Assembly (NCBI GenBank): GCA_902702965.1
Contig: CACRXP010000093.1
Span: forward strand, 179,543-243,542
Direction: 5' to 3'
Length of the DNA: 64,000 nt
Source: Spirometra erinaceieuropaei
Lineage: Eukaryota; Platyhelminthes; Cestoda; Diphyllobothriidea; Diphyllobothriidae
Positions 1 to 9,640 of this stretch are shown one piece after another (the first letter of the stretch is position 1; each line of letters starts with the position of its first letter). Position numbers and translations under genes: made by a program. Under the pieces are notes generated by a model. It saw only the letters and a program-made list of their open reading frames with translations. It was not told the DNA's origin and made no database searches.

Positions 1-985
1 GGGTCCGATCTCATGAAATGTTGGCCAACATTCTGGAATGCGTTTCCGATTAGGAAGGATAACTTAAGTGGGGTTTTTATATTGATTATCGTGCAGCATA
101 ACCCTATAACACTTCGGACTCGTCGGGATATCGGCTTTTGAATGCACTTCTTTTTGACCTCCTGCAGAAAACACTCTCGGTAAAAAGGGACTACTTACGT
201 AGCGTGCATTTTTTTCTATTGCTTTTCGATGGTCTTATAAATTAAATATATTTTACAGAAAACCTGCCCAAAAATATACTTCCTCTTGCTCATTTGGAAG
301 GAAATCACATTATCTTCATATTTTATGCCCGAAAAAAGTGTATATTTAACTTTTAAAAACGTTTCTAATTATGAGATTTTTAAAACCGTGCGATGTCCGT
401 ACATACAAGACCGAAAATGTCCGTTTACTAATGCTCCTCGTGAAATGTACAACACAGTTCGGATCCATAGCAAAATTTCAAGAACTCAATGTGGTATCTT
501 CTTAAACGCATAGAGAAATACATGATTTTTCTTACGCGGAAAGCATGCACCTTGTAGACTAAGGTTGCTAAACGCTGAGGCAATGGAAGATTAGGCTGAA
601 AAATATTCGGGAATCGGGAAACTTTTTTAAGGCCTAAATACACGCTTTCTTCGGGCATAAAATATGAAGGTAATGTGATTTCCTTCCAAATGAGCAAGAG
701 GAAGTATAGTTTTGGGCAGGTTTTATGTAAAATTTATTTGAATTTATAAGACCATCGAAAAGCAATAGAAAAAAATGCACGCTACGTAAGTAGTCCCTTT
801 TTACCGAGAGTGTTTTCTGCAGGAGGTCAAAAAGAAGTGCATTCAAAAGCCGACATCCTGACGAGTCCGAAGTGTTATAGGGTTATGCTGCACGATAATC
901 AATATAAAAACCCCACTTAAGTTATCCTTCCTAATCGGAAACGCATTCCAGAATGTTGGCCAACATTCCATGAGGTCGGTCACGC
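1..985. repeat. Foldback element, copy 1 (long terminal inverted repeats)
   Basis: About 340 bases at the left (1-340) recur as their reverse complement at about 640-985, with only scattered mismatches and small indels. The roughly 300-base centre is not palindromic but resembles the centres of the copies at 10.96-11.7 kb and 36.8-37.6 kb. Outer ends carry CATGAAATGTTGG on the left and its complement on the right. No open reading frame resembling a transposase is present, so this looks like a non-autonomous foldback or MITE-type element. The left end may start just outside the window. Target-site duplication cannot be judged. Confidence 0.85.
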
Positions 986-1069
986 ACGGTAGGAGGCGTG
1001 GTGCTGCTCCTAGCTGCCGGTTCACTCCGCGTCCATTGGGTTCCGTGTTGCCTTCATCCCCCCCCCCTC

Positions 1070-1366
1070 CCCTTATTTCTCTTGTTGTGTAAAATCCTGG
1101 CTAAATGTTTGTTGTGAGCCACGGAGTGTGGTTGTATGCCTAGGTGCAAGTCTGCCACGTACCAACCACCTGCGCCCTCTTCTGCCTCTAGTCTTGACTT
1201 TATCATGACGCTAGGTCCAGGTGGGGGAGAAGAGAGCGCGGTAGACGCTGCGCAAGTCTACCATCACTGCAAACTAATTCACACGCAAGTCACCATCCCT
1301 GTGTCCACATGCTGTGAAGCAGACGGTGAACCTCGTCGGTCACAACGGTCAAACCGTCGTCGGATC
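1070..1366 (+). repeat. S1 dispersed repeat, copy 1 (SINE-like)
   Basis: This stretch matches about 20405-20715 (same strand) and the reverse complements of about 16205-16475 and 22918-23165. Shared landmarks in order are AAAATCCTGG, GCCTAGGTGC, CTGCGCCCTCTTC, GGTCCAGGTGGGGGAG, GCGCAAGTCTACC and a final GTCGGTCACAACGG-type tail. Length (about 300 bp) and dispersal suggest a SINE or short non-autonomous repeat; no clear Pol III box was identified. It lies between the foldback element and the Penelope-like fragment. Confidence 0.7.
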
Positions 1367-1431
1367 TAGTTTCACATGCATAAGCCTAGCGCATTCAACA
1401 TTGGGCCGCTTCGGGCACAACGGGCCACCGA

Positions 1432-1866
1432 CGATATGGCATTCCCTGCCATGCATCAGAAGCGACCGAGCACATTGCTGCGAAGACAGGTGTTGGAATT
1501 GCACATCGCCCCAAAGCCACCATGCGCAATAGGGTCATGAAAATCAAAGACCGGTTAAAGCCTGAAGAGCAATCTGGAGTAGTGTATCGCATTCCGTATC
1601 TAAATTGTCCTTGTAACTACACAGGACAGACTTGGCGCATGCTCGGATCGCGCATACACAAACATAAGCTGGTTGTGAGACGAGGCGACGCATTATCACA
1701 AGTGGCCGCCCACACCTACGAAATGAGTCACGAGTTTAACGTCGCAGTCACCAAAATAGTCGCCCACGCCGGAGACAAAGCAGGCCGAGAATTGATTGAA
1801 GCCCGGGCCTCGGATAAGAATTCGGTCAATCAATTTATCGATCTGGCGCCGGCGCACAGGGCCCTA
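1432..1866 (+). pseudogene. Penelope-like element fragment, GIY-YIG endonuclease domain
   Basis: The frame reads through the pre-endonuclease segment (ATG region near 1522, residues MRNRVMKIKDRLKPEEQSG) into a GIY-YIG nuclease core: GVVYRIPYLNCPCNYTGQT at about 1576-1635, then RIHKHK with an alternating basic helix. This order is the usual C-terminal module of Penelope-like retroelements, where it nicks target DNA for reverse transcription. The reverse transcriptase upstream is absent. The similarity stops at about 1866, where sequence of a minus-strand LINE begins; the open frame to 2031 beyond that is just antisense LINE. The piece is therefore truncated at both ends. Confidence 0.82.
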
Positions 1867-2294
1867 CGTAGTTTAAAAATAAGTCGTCTGTGTGGAACAT
1901 TATCAGAAGCCTTTCTGAAGTCAGTGTACACGGCGTCGACTGACAGACCCATTTCGATTGATTTCGTCCAGCTCTCCATGGATGCTAACAGGTCAGTAAG
2001 GCAGGATCGACCCCTTCGAAATCCATGCTGATGCAAAGTGAGCAAGTGGTTTTCTTCGAGATGCCGCAGCAGCTCCGTTTTTATTACCTTTTCCATCAGT
2101 TGGCAACAGATGCTTGCGAGACTCACTGGTCGGTGACTGTTTGGGACTGTTCTCTCGACACCTTTATATATGGAACTGATATTGGCTTTCCTACAGTCGG
2201 TAGGCAGAGCCCCTGTCCTCATCGAAGTTCTGAAGATCCTGGATAACGGAGACGCCAGTTGGTCTGAGAGTTCATTCAGGACTTTTGCGAGCAC
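1867..2294 (-). pseudogene. LINE reverse transcriptase, N-terminal fragment
   Basis: Visible RT motifs are LPTDCRKANISSIYKG (a K-x-A strand in the fingers), SHRPVSLASICCQLMEKVI, QHGFRRGRSCLTDL and AVYTDFRKASDNVPHRRL (the F-x-K-A-F-D strand with the catalytic Asp region altered to ASD). All match CR1-type LINE RT. The FADD motif and the thumb are missing, because the sequence switches to Penelope-like DNA at 1866. Confidence 0.8.
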
Positions 2295-3008
2295 GCCGTC
2301 CGGATCAGACGATTTAGTGGGCTATAGGTGATTCAAAGTTTTCCTAAACGTGTCCGTTGTAAAGGCCACCGTGCTAATTGTATTTCCTGATTTGTCAAGT
2401 GGAGGGTAAACTCTTTCATCGAAAGCCGGCTCCTCGACATACACAGACGTGAAGAACTCGGACAAGAAGTTCGCCTTGTCTGGATTGTCAGACGACATAT
2501 TTCCCTGACGATCTTTTAGATAGGGAATGCAGCCCCGATTGCGTTTCACTTTATTCACGTATCCAAATAATTTTTGGAAGTTTGCGGGATATTTTTGAGT
2601 AATTGTGAGTCAAATCTTGTCCGTTCCCTTCTCAGAAGATTCCAACATATATCTCTTTGTTTTTTAAAGTTAGCAAGATGCTCATGTTGTTGACATCTGG
2701 CATATCTTTTTCCAAAACCTCCTTTTCAATCTAAGGCTCTTCTTTATTTCTGACGCCACCCACTCTGGTCGGGAAGTGCGCAGTTTCCTCCTAGGTGATC
2801 AACAGCTCTCTTCCAAGTGCTGCGTTACGTTCTTGAAGAAGGGCCAATCGTTTTCTGGGTCAGGTGCTTGTGCAGCATTCCAGTTCATCTTCTGTGGTCG
2901 ATTTTTCATTCTGGGATAATCATCTTTCCATGCATTTCTTTCCTCAGCAGCTGGAATACCGGGTGCGGAAAAATGACTATATTTCCAAGCAAGAACGCAG
3001 TGGCCACT

Positions 3009-3845
3009 TCAGCCAAGGGGCGTGTGCACTTCCAATGAGAGAATGGAACTATCATCCCTAGTGATGATGAGATCCAAACAACTTGACTGCTGTCCATCTC
3101 GGAAGCGAGTGCCCATTTTAACATGTTGGGTAAGGAATTCATCAGTGATCAATTGAATAAATTTCTGTTCGAAAGAGTTTTCTGATCGCGTGCAATGCGC
3201 CAAAGCCCACTTGATGTCAAGACAGTTGAAATCACCAAGTAGCATTATGTGTTTGCTGTGACAAATTTCTTTTATCTCGGTGATGAGTGCATCGTCCGCA
3301 TCCGTCCGCTGTCCCGGCGGTCTGTAACCCAGGGCCATATGGAGGCTTGGATGATTTGGCACTTTCAGGTGACGCCTAAGTATTTCACAACCGATGCTCC
3401 TACATGGGGAAGGTTCAGCTCTGACGTAGTCGATGCCATCTCGTATAAGTATCGCAATTCCCCCACCCCTTCTTTCGTTTCGGTCCATTCGGAGAACCTG
3501 AAATCCCTCTGAAATCTGTGCATTTAACCATGTTTCTGTTAGAGTTATCAAGTCGGGTTGGAAATGGGCCACAGTAAGTTTTATTTCGACCAATTTGTTG
3601 AATAAACTCTGCACATTTGTGTACATGATTTTTATATTATTCGGTTGTTTGGATTCCCGGAAACTGTTGGCTTGTGCTTTCGACTGATAGTTACAACTGG
3701 ATATTTCGCATAGCGTGCCAAGTCCAATAAACGATTTTGAATTTACTGGAGTTTGTTGGAACTGAGCGCCGGTGCTTTTACCGTCAATTTCACCGGATGA
3801 TTCTACAGAAGTGCCGCAACACACTGTGCGCTTTGGACTGATCAA
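3009..3845 (-). pseudogene. LINE endonuclease (EEP/APE family) open frame
   Basis: The roughly 278-residue frame contains the hallmarks of the LINE endonuclease: YTNVQSLFNK near residue 74, ITLTETWL (catalytic E), RRGGGIAILIRD, MLLGDFNCLDIKW (D and N of the GDFN motif) and a late SCLDLIITRDD. These residues cleave target DNA at the insertion site. The expected terminal SDH motif is lost because the frame shifts at about 3010-3040; the continuing LINE sequence lies in other frames. It is the N-terminal part of the LINE at 1867-3870. Confidence 0.8.
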
Positions 3846-3870
3846 TACCTACTCCTTCGGTGTCCTGACA

Positions 3871-4222
3871 GCTTTCTTTCTTGAATTTTGATCGCAATAT
3901 AGCTCGCCTGAAGCGGGCCAGTTGGAACTGCAGGACATTTATTTGGCATCTGTTTATGCCCTAGAGAATGCTGTGGGCGGAAGTTTGACAGAGAAAGGCT
4001 AATCATCCATTATGACCGCCCGCAATTATGGGTCCCTTGAGCTAAGTCTCGACTTGCGTCAGCATGAAACAGCGGTGAGGACAGTGGATCTTGTACAGGG
4101 TCATATAACCGAACTCCAGCTTTCCAGTCGTTCACAATAACTTCATTTTCCTAATGTTTCATCCGGCTCCCTCTGAACCCAAATTCCCCCAAGGTTTACA
4201 ACAGGAAACGACGCTTACTTAC
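3871..4222. other. Unassigned interval
   Basis: No open frame, repeat or motif that I can assign lies between the LINE endonuclease start and the possible exon below. It may include the 5' untranslated part of the LINE. Confidence 0.4.
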
Positions 4223-4476
4223 TAATTCCCAGATCGCAGAATCTGATATGGTTTTATCTGCATTGGGATACTCACCGTCACAGACACCGGGTCCTATTCC
4301 AGAGGGAGATAACTCCTTGCCTTTCTCCAGAATGGCACTACTTCCTTCTTCATACATCCTTTTCGAAGTTTTTAAACGCCGTAACACCTCAAAATCTGGA
4401 TGCCTTTTCTCCTTCTCAGGCGCCATTTCTATTTCAAGCAAACCGTAATGGCATAAACAATTTGCAGTAGCCAACT
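4223..4476 (-). CDS. Possible internal exon of an unrecognised gene
   Basis: On the minus strand an open segment of about 84 codons is framed by a plausible acceptor (pyrimidine-rich CCAATTTTCCACAAG ending at 4477) and a strong donor (TTA then GTAAGTAAG, intron starting at 4222). The peptide is highly charged and protein-like, with EIEMAPEKEKRHPDFEVLRR and MYEEGSSAILEKGKELSPSG. I do not recognise the family. It is not part of any transposon I can see nearby. It could be a chance open frame; flanking exons were not found. Confidence 0.3.
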
Positions 4477-7400
4477 CTTGTGGAAAATTGGTATAGCCAG
4501 GACGCGGGAATAGAAACTCCTGCTCACTCCGGAGTCTCGCGCCAATTTCCGGTAAAATTAGGATGAGTATTAAGGCCGGAGTTAGGGTTAAGGAAGGATT
4601 AATGCTAACGTTATAGCTAGGAAACCACCCGCGGTGGCCGCACTCGTAGCTTTCATTGTGCGGTTGGGGCCCACTGTTATCGGACTATTTAAAACTTTAC
4701 ATAGGCTCAAAGATGATCTTAAGTCGGTGAACCAAGACCGACCGACTGCCACCCTCCTAGTACACAGAGTGTGCTCCCAGGTGACCAGCTTTGGGAAAAG
4801 CTTGCCTTATTGAGACGCCGTCGTGAGGGAGGGTGCAGCAGGCGAGGGGTAAAGGCCAAGCAACTTGACAGCAAACAAGTCTTACGTCGCAGGTATCAGA
4901 ATAGATCAGAATTCTGTGTGCCAGCTAGGACTGAGGAGCTCGATGGTCCAGACTTGTACTTCAATAACCTGACGTTTCGCATTCATATTTGAACCGTCAT
5001 CGAACAGAAATGGGAAGAGATACTCTGTGCACACAATATTCACTTACACTCAACGTTAAGACTCTGCCTGGGTCGGGGGGCACCCTAATGAGTAATAAGC
5101 TGTGGGTGGTACTGAGCCGAAGATCTGTGATCCTTGTTTAAAGATAAACTGTATAAATGCGCTCGACAGACCAGTCTCTTGCCAATTTTAAACAGCTACG
5201 GGCGATACACGACGATCGATGAATCTATTGTGACAAGGTGGTGTAGGATTCGCGTCTTATGGATACTGTACAATCCGAGAACTATTACCAACTACTACAC
5301 GCGAGACTGAAATATCTATTTCTGAATTGTTTTTGACCTCAAGCACCACGCCATAACACAATGCGAGGAAGACCTGCGTTTTGAACTGCGGTTTCGTCCT
5401 TCGCTGAGCCAGACGCCCTAAGAGCTGATCGGAGGCTCACGGTCTGTCGCTTGCGACTCGTAACATTTGAAGTCGCGATAGTGCGACAGAAAGTCCTCAC
5501 ACTAAACGCCATAACCCACGCGACCGCTTATCTTGTGCGTTCCTGTCTGTATCTGATAACGGGTTCAAGTAGGAATCTGAAATGTCAGGAGAACAGATCT
5601 TCAGTTCTCACGACTGACTCACACTTCCAGATTCAACGCCGACAGGTCATTTCCAGGCAATGAACCAGGCGCAACCTTTTACCTATAAAGCTTTATTTTT
5701 TCGTTCTTCTGAACAATATTGGTTGGAATCAAACAACTCTTAGAGGCTCTTCGTTGTCCCCTAGTCATCTAATGGAAAAATTTACTTAAAATCCTGGTGT
5801 CCACATGAATTACTATCAGTAGAAACAATTTCGTTCATGCTTTTTGATTCCAGGACATTATGACGTGAACGTCTGGACAGACGTCTAAGAGCTTTTGATG
5901 ATTGCAAAAGTACCAAATCCAGATGGCATAGCTGAAGATAATCACCGGGAATATGTTTACTCTATGTCCGCATTTCCGAGTGACAGTGGAACCATTCGGC
6001 ATCAGACGCCGACGGGTCCAATGTGTTGTTATTAGTGCTAGGTGGGAGGGAACTCGTTGCTGCAAGCATTTGTTTTTTCTTCCAGGAGTTCTCGTGAACC
6101 TGTTCAGCGCACTGCGCCAAGTGGGGAGGGGGTGGCTTCATTTGGGGACTGCGCAACCTAATAGCGACACCATACTTTGTCATGTCGCGAAACAAAACTG
6201 TATTATGTCGCACGAAAAGACATCTGGTAGGATTCTAACTTTGACTCCACGAGAAATCCTCCGGTAACGATTAAAATATACCATAGATATGAAAAGTCAC
6301 GATAAACAAGCCCACCTGTTGGACGTCTGTCGGCCACTTCTTTCGTAAAATTTACAAAAATCTATGCAACTTGCTCGATAGTCAAGAATTGGAAACTTCT
6401 ATTTTCCCAATACAGGCCGGCAGTTAAGAGGTGCGGTTCTTGCTTGTCTACGGCAAGTCGTGGGGCTGCTTTCCATGAACAGGCCTACCAGGATGTTTGA
6501 GACTGCAATCCCGAAAATGCATGCTCCGCATGAATTCCTTTAGTCAGTCCGAATGGTTTTACCCAGGTTTAGGATCCTCGCCCTCGGATGTCGCTGATGG
6601 TCTCACTCGATAGTCATTTTCTAACCAGGATCTAGACCTGCGGTGGAATAAGCTGCCTCATTCGCCGACTTATGTACTTGATAAAAGTAGTATGAACCGG
6701 AGGACACAGGGTAAAAGGGTGAAGTTAACATCTGTATTTAGTTTCTCGGTATTTTGGCCTCAGCCGTTTGTTGACAGTTGCTGCGTCTGAAGTGACGAAC
6801 GCTAGAAGAACTCACCGGCGACTTCGGTTTGTCAAAAGGGGTTAAAACTCTGCAAATAAGCCCTTCTGCCATTTTGATTCACATGTGCGACAAACCAACT
6901 AATTGAAGGGCTTTACCTAAGTTACCAGAATGCTGACTATACTGCCCTGTGGGTCGGGGCTTGTACGGTCTTTGAATATGCCGTTTCAGGCTGCTGGAAA
7001 ACATTTCATTGACGTAACTTTGAATGATTTGTGTCGTCCTTATTGTATTTTGGCGCTCAGAATAAAGTAATTCTTACTCTGCGCTAATGCGCACTTGAGA
7101 CGTGTCAACTTTGCAATAGACAGGGATCCACACATCAAATCGGACCAAAGATTAACAATTAGTTTTCATCTCTTGATATCATAACACCACATGTCCTGTA
7201 GACGAGAGACCCCACAAGAATCACACGGGCTTGGGTTCCTCCTGCCTTCCCTTACACTTCGGATTCTCCACCCCTTCCCCTCCAGGTGTGTCGCATATCG
7301 CACTGGCGTCCGCGTTAAATAAAAGAAGGCGCTTACTTGTCGACCCAGATAGAACCTCACACTTTTATTGCACTAGCCTAGGGAGAACTTGTCAACAATT

Positions 7401-7897
7401 GATGCATACTCACCAAGTTGTCCTGTGAATGTTCATTTGGTTAACTCTCATCAACATCGATCAGTAGGCGGTGGCCCTTCGTCTCGTGCTAACTGATACA
7501 CTGATGTAGTACTCAGAGTTGGTTCTGGATAGGGAAGATTACTTGGAGGACAAAAATTATTTTCTCCGAAAGCACGCTCAAAAGTGAAAGCTCGCATCAA
7601 AGACGATACATAGTCATCTCAAGTACGATAACCACTATTTATTAAGTCCTTGACATCCAGAGCAACCCAGACGATGATATTATTGGTAATACAAGACATC
7701 GAAACTTGGACTTTTTCAGATTTCGTTTTAATTTCGATTATAAGGCCACTGAAGTGCAGGTCTATCGCGGAGAGTCCAAATGGCCAGTAGTAACGGGTTA
7801 CTTCAAGTTTTGCCCATTTACGGCGTAAAGACAATTTAAGGATCGTTGGATGGCTTGTTCGAACACCTGCAGCCCAGTAGACTTGATGTGGACTAGA
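4477..7897. other. Long interval without recognisable genes
   Basis: Only short open frames without family resemblance are present. Around 4560-4620 there is a small G-rich stretch with GTTAGGGTTAAGG that resembles degenerate telomeric sequence. An AATAAAAG at about 7318 could be a polyadenylation-type signal of an eroded element. Nothing else could be supported. Confidence 0.4.
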
Positions 7898-7918
7898 CTC
7901 AGCGGTCTGTCAGGCACT
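7898..7918. repeat. Target-site duplication, left copy
   Basis: CTCAGCGGTCTGTCAGGCAC plus a final T. It matches 8674-8694 at 20 of 21 positions and flanks the Penelope-like insertion. Confidence 0.8.
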
Positions 7919-8673
7919 ACTGCCTTCAATACAAGCGAAGATGCGAGATCCAGGAACAAGTTGATCGGAAGAAGAAACAATCGCTGGAACAAGGGGTTTA
8001 TTCGCCTGACGTTTCGGATCCTCACTTGAGCCCATCATCAGAGACAGTGGCAGGAAAGGGTGACTCGTGCACAGGAAGTTGCAGTATTTATAGGATGAAG
8101 TCGCTATGCTACCGCATGCTTATGGCAATTAACCGCGCTCCCCTTCATCAAGGAGTGTTGACCGCTGGCGCGATAATGGCTTGATGGCCGGCATGCAAGT
8201 TGTTAATCGCTAAAATCTCATCACCCGTGTTGGATGCTGGCACGATGATTGCTCGGCTATCTGGCTCACCGGCTTGCGCGCTCTCCGAGTGGCCAGCCTA
8301 TGCTTCAGCACGAAATATGGAGTGGGGATGTCGTCGCACTTCTTGATAGACTGATGTCCCGTGAACCATGACTCAAGCAAATCGCGGCTCACGCGACTAT
8401 CCCCTCTCGCGATAATTTCGGTCTCATCGAACTTGAATGTATGGCCGGGTCTCGCCGTGACCTGAGAGTTGGCGTCATTTCTCCGTACCGCTGCCGCGTG
8501 CTCGGCAATTCGCTTTCGGAGCAGTCTTCCAGTTTCTCCGACGTAGTTGGTTTGTCCGCAACTGCACCAGATCCGGTAAACGACTCCAGATGTTTCTTGC
8601 CGTGGCAGTGGGTCTTTTGGTCTCATCACCTGATGTCTTAGGGCGGCCCCCGGTTTGTGTGTAACTCCAACCC
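7919..8673 (-). mobile_element. 5'-truncated Penelope-like element with target-site duplication
   Basis: On the minus strand the insertion begins at about 8673 inside the Penelope-like coding sequence (GVTHKPGAALRHQVMRPKD), continues through the GIY-YIG domain to a stop at 8210, then about 160 bases of 3' region, a hammerhead ribozyme (8047-8003) and a terminal 80-90 bases. It is bounded by 21-bp direct repeats at 7898-7918 and 8674-8694 that differ at one position. The coding frame stops making sense exactly at the repeat, where an in-frame TGA appears. This is the signature of a single target-primed insertion truncated at its 5' end. Confidence 0.85.
8003..8047 (-). ncRNA. Hammerhead ribozyme of the Penelope-like element
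   Basis: On the minus strand the core reads CTGATGA, a stem II segment with CTC/GAG pairing around AAGT, then CGAAACGTC followed by AGGCGAATAAAC. The invariant CUGANGA and GAAA boxes are intact and GTC is the expected cleavage triplet. Stem I can form between TGTCT and AGGCG (two G-U pairs). Stem III is minimal (AC/GT), which is known for ribozymes carried by Penelope-like elements and may require dimer formation. It lies downstream of the GIY-YIG stop, a position consistent with the terminal repeats of these elements. Confidence 0.8.
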
Positions 8674-8674
8674 C
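8210..8674 (-). pseudogene. Penelope-like GIY-YIG endonuclease (C-terminal piece of the polyprotein)
   Basis: The uninterrupted 154-residue frame starts at the insertion boundary and ends at TAG (8212-8210). It shows QETSGVVYRIWCSCGQTNYV and GETGRLLRKRIAEH, the GIY-YIG core (GVVYRI, NYVGET) with the conserved Arg and the RIxEH helix, then DLLESWFTGHQSIKKC with the conserved acidic residue of the fold. In intact elements this domain follows the RT; here the RT is missing. Because there is no own start codon or promoter, it is a truncated relic even though the frame is open. It differs clearly from the copy at 1432-1866, so two lineages are present. Confidence 0.85.
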
Positions 8675-8694
8675 TCAACGGTCTGTCAGGCACT
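8674..8694. repeat. Target-site duplication, right copy
   Basis: CTCAACGGTCTGTCAGGCAC plus a final T, directly repeated with 7898-7918. The coding frame of the element begins immediately beside it. Confidence 0.8.
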
Positions 8695-9235
8695 GTAGTC
8701 TTCCTTGTAAACTAACTGTGTGCCAGTCCAGTTCTTCAGAATAATCAAAAAAATACTCAGCCAAAGAACAGCAAATTTGTATGATCAGTTTGGACTCACT
8801 GGACTCACCGTTCACTTATACGCTGCAGAAGAGCAGAATTTTCGAGTTTCCAATTCCATTCGGTACTCTCGAAGAATATGTATCCGCATACTCATCCAGT
8901 AGGCTTCGGAAGCTTGTTCTGTCGGCTACAGTTAAGCATATGCGAGTTACATGAAAATAACTCACAATTATCTGACATGAATGTCGAACGGGGCACGCTG
9001 TGTGCGGACGGCTTGACCTCTTAGTCGAGTGATCAGATTTTAACTTTACTGCTCTCAGAATTTGCAAAGTAAAGGTGTGACATGTTAATAAACTACAAAA
9101 CCTTTATCTTTATGTCGATCGCAGCTGCCAAATTTACGTGATGAAATATTTATCCAAATGATGAACCAAAAGCATAGGGAGTTTTTATTCATTTAGTGAC
9201 TCTTGTTGTAATCCCTCTGGAAAGTATTCGGTCTG
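8695..9235. other. Interval without recognisable genes
   Basis: No family resemblance in any frame and no clear repeat structure. Confidence 0.4.
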
Positions 9236-9292
9236 TTGTAGGGTTGAATGAGGGTTAGGTTCACGGTTATTTTTAGTGTTAGAATTTGGATT
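9236..9292 (+). repeat. Degenerate G-rich telomere-like stretch
   Basis: Reads GTAGGGTTGAATGAGGGTTA then GGTTCACGG and related units. These are imperfect TTAGGG-type units on the plus strand. They face the C-rich stretch at 9436-9640. Confidence 0.45.
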
Positions 9293-9435
9293 AGACAGTT
9301 TCTTGGCTTTGCATTTTCGAAGTCGGGGTTGTGCGATTTTACGTATTCGCATATTTGGGAGTCAGTTGGATAGTCTCTACGTCAGTAAAGGCATGTACAT
9401 TAAACTTTCTATTCCGACGTTGAGGCAACGGTGTA

Positions 9436-9640
9436 AACTTACCCCTTACCTTGACCACAACCCTTACCTTAACGCTTAAGCCTGACGCCAACCCCAACTC
9501 TAGCCATAACCTCTATACCCAGCCCCAACTATCGCACTAACCTTAACCCTTAAACCCAACCTCAATCCAAACGTTAACCCTAACCCTGGCCTTAACCTTT
9601 GAACCTAACCTTAACTACTGATACTAAACTCGGCCTAGCA
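9436..9640 (-). repeat. Degenerate telomere-like (CCYTAA)n block
   Basis: About 200 bases are made of units such as CCTTAACG, CCATAACC, AACCTTAACCC and GTTAACCCTAACCCTGGCC. Flatworm telomeres are TTAGGG, so this looks like a decayed interstitial telomere-like array or a minisatellite of similar composition. No subtelomeric gene is seen next to it. Confidence 0.6.

Larger units (their letters stand above)
1867..3870 (-). mobile_element. CR1-like LINE, decayed, truncated in the RT domain
   Basis: Read on the minus strand, the element runs apurinic-type endonuclease (3845 to about 3009), a linker (to about 2560 with KDRQGNMSSDNPDKANFLS at 2322-2558) and the start of a reverse transcriptase (2294-1867). 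Several frame changes occur between about 3000 and 2560. The RT ends abruptly inside the palm region at 1866, where Penelope-like sequence starts, so the 3' half and tail of the LINE are missing. LINEs are normally 5'-truncated, so loss of the 3' end implies a later break or insertion. No active product is expected. Confidence 0.8.

Noticed and set aside
849..866. CTGACGAGTCCGAAG in the foldback arm as a hammerhead core
   Set aside because: Only four bases separate CTGACGA and GAA, so no stem II can form, and other copies read CTGACGTAACCGAA.
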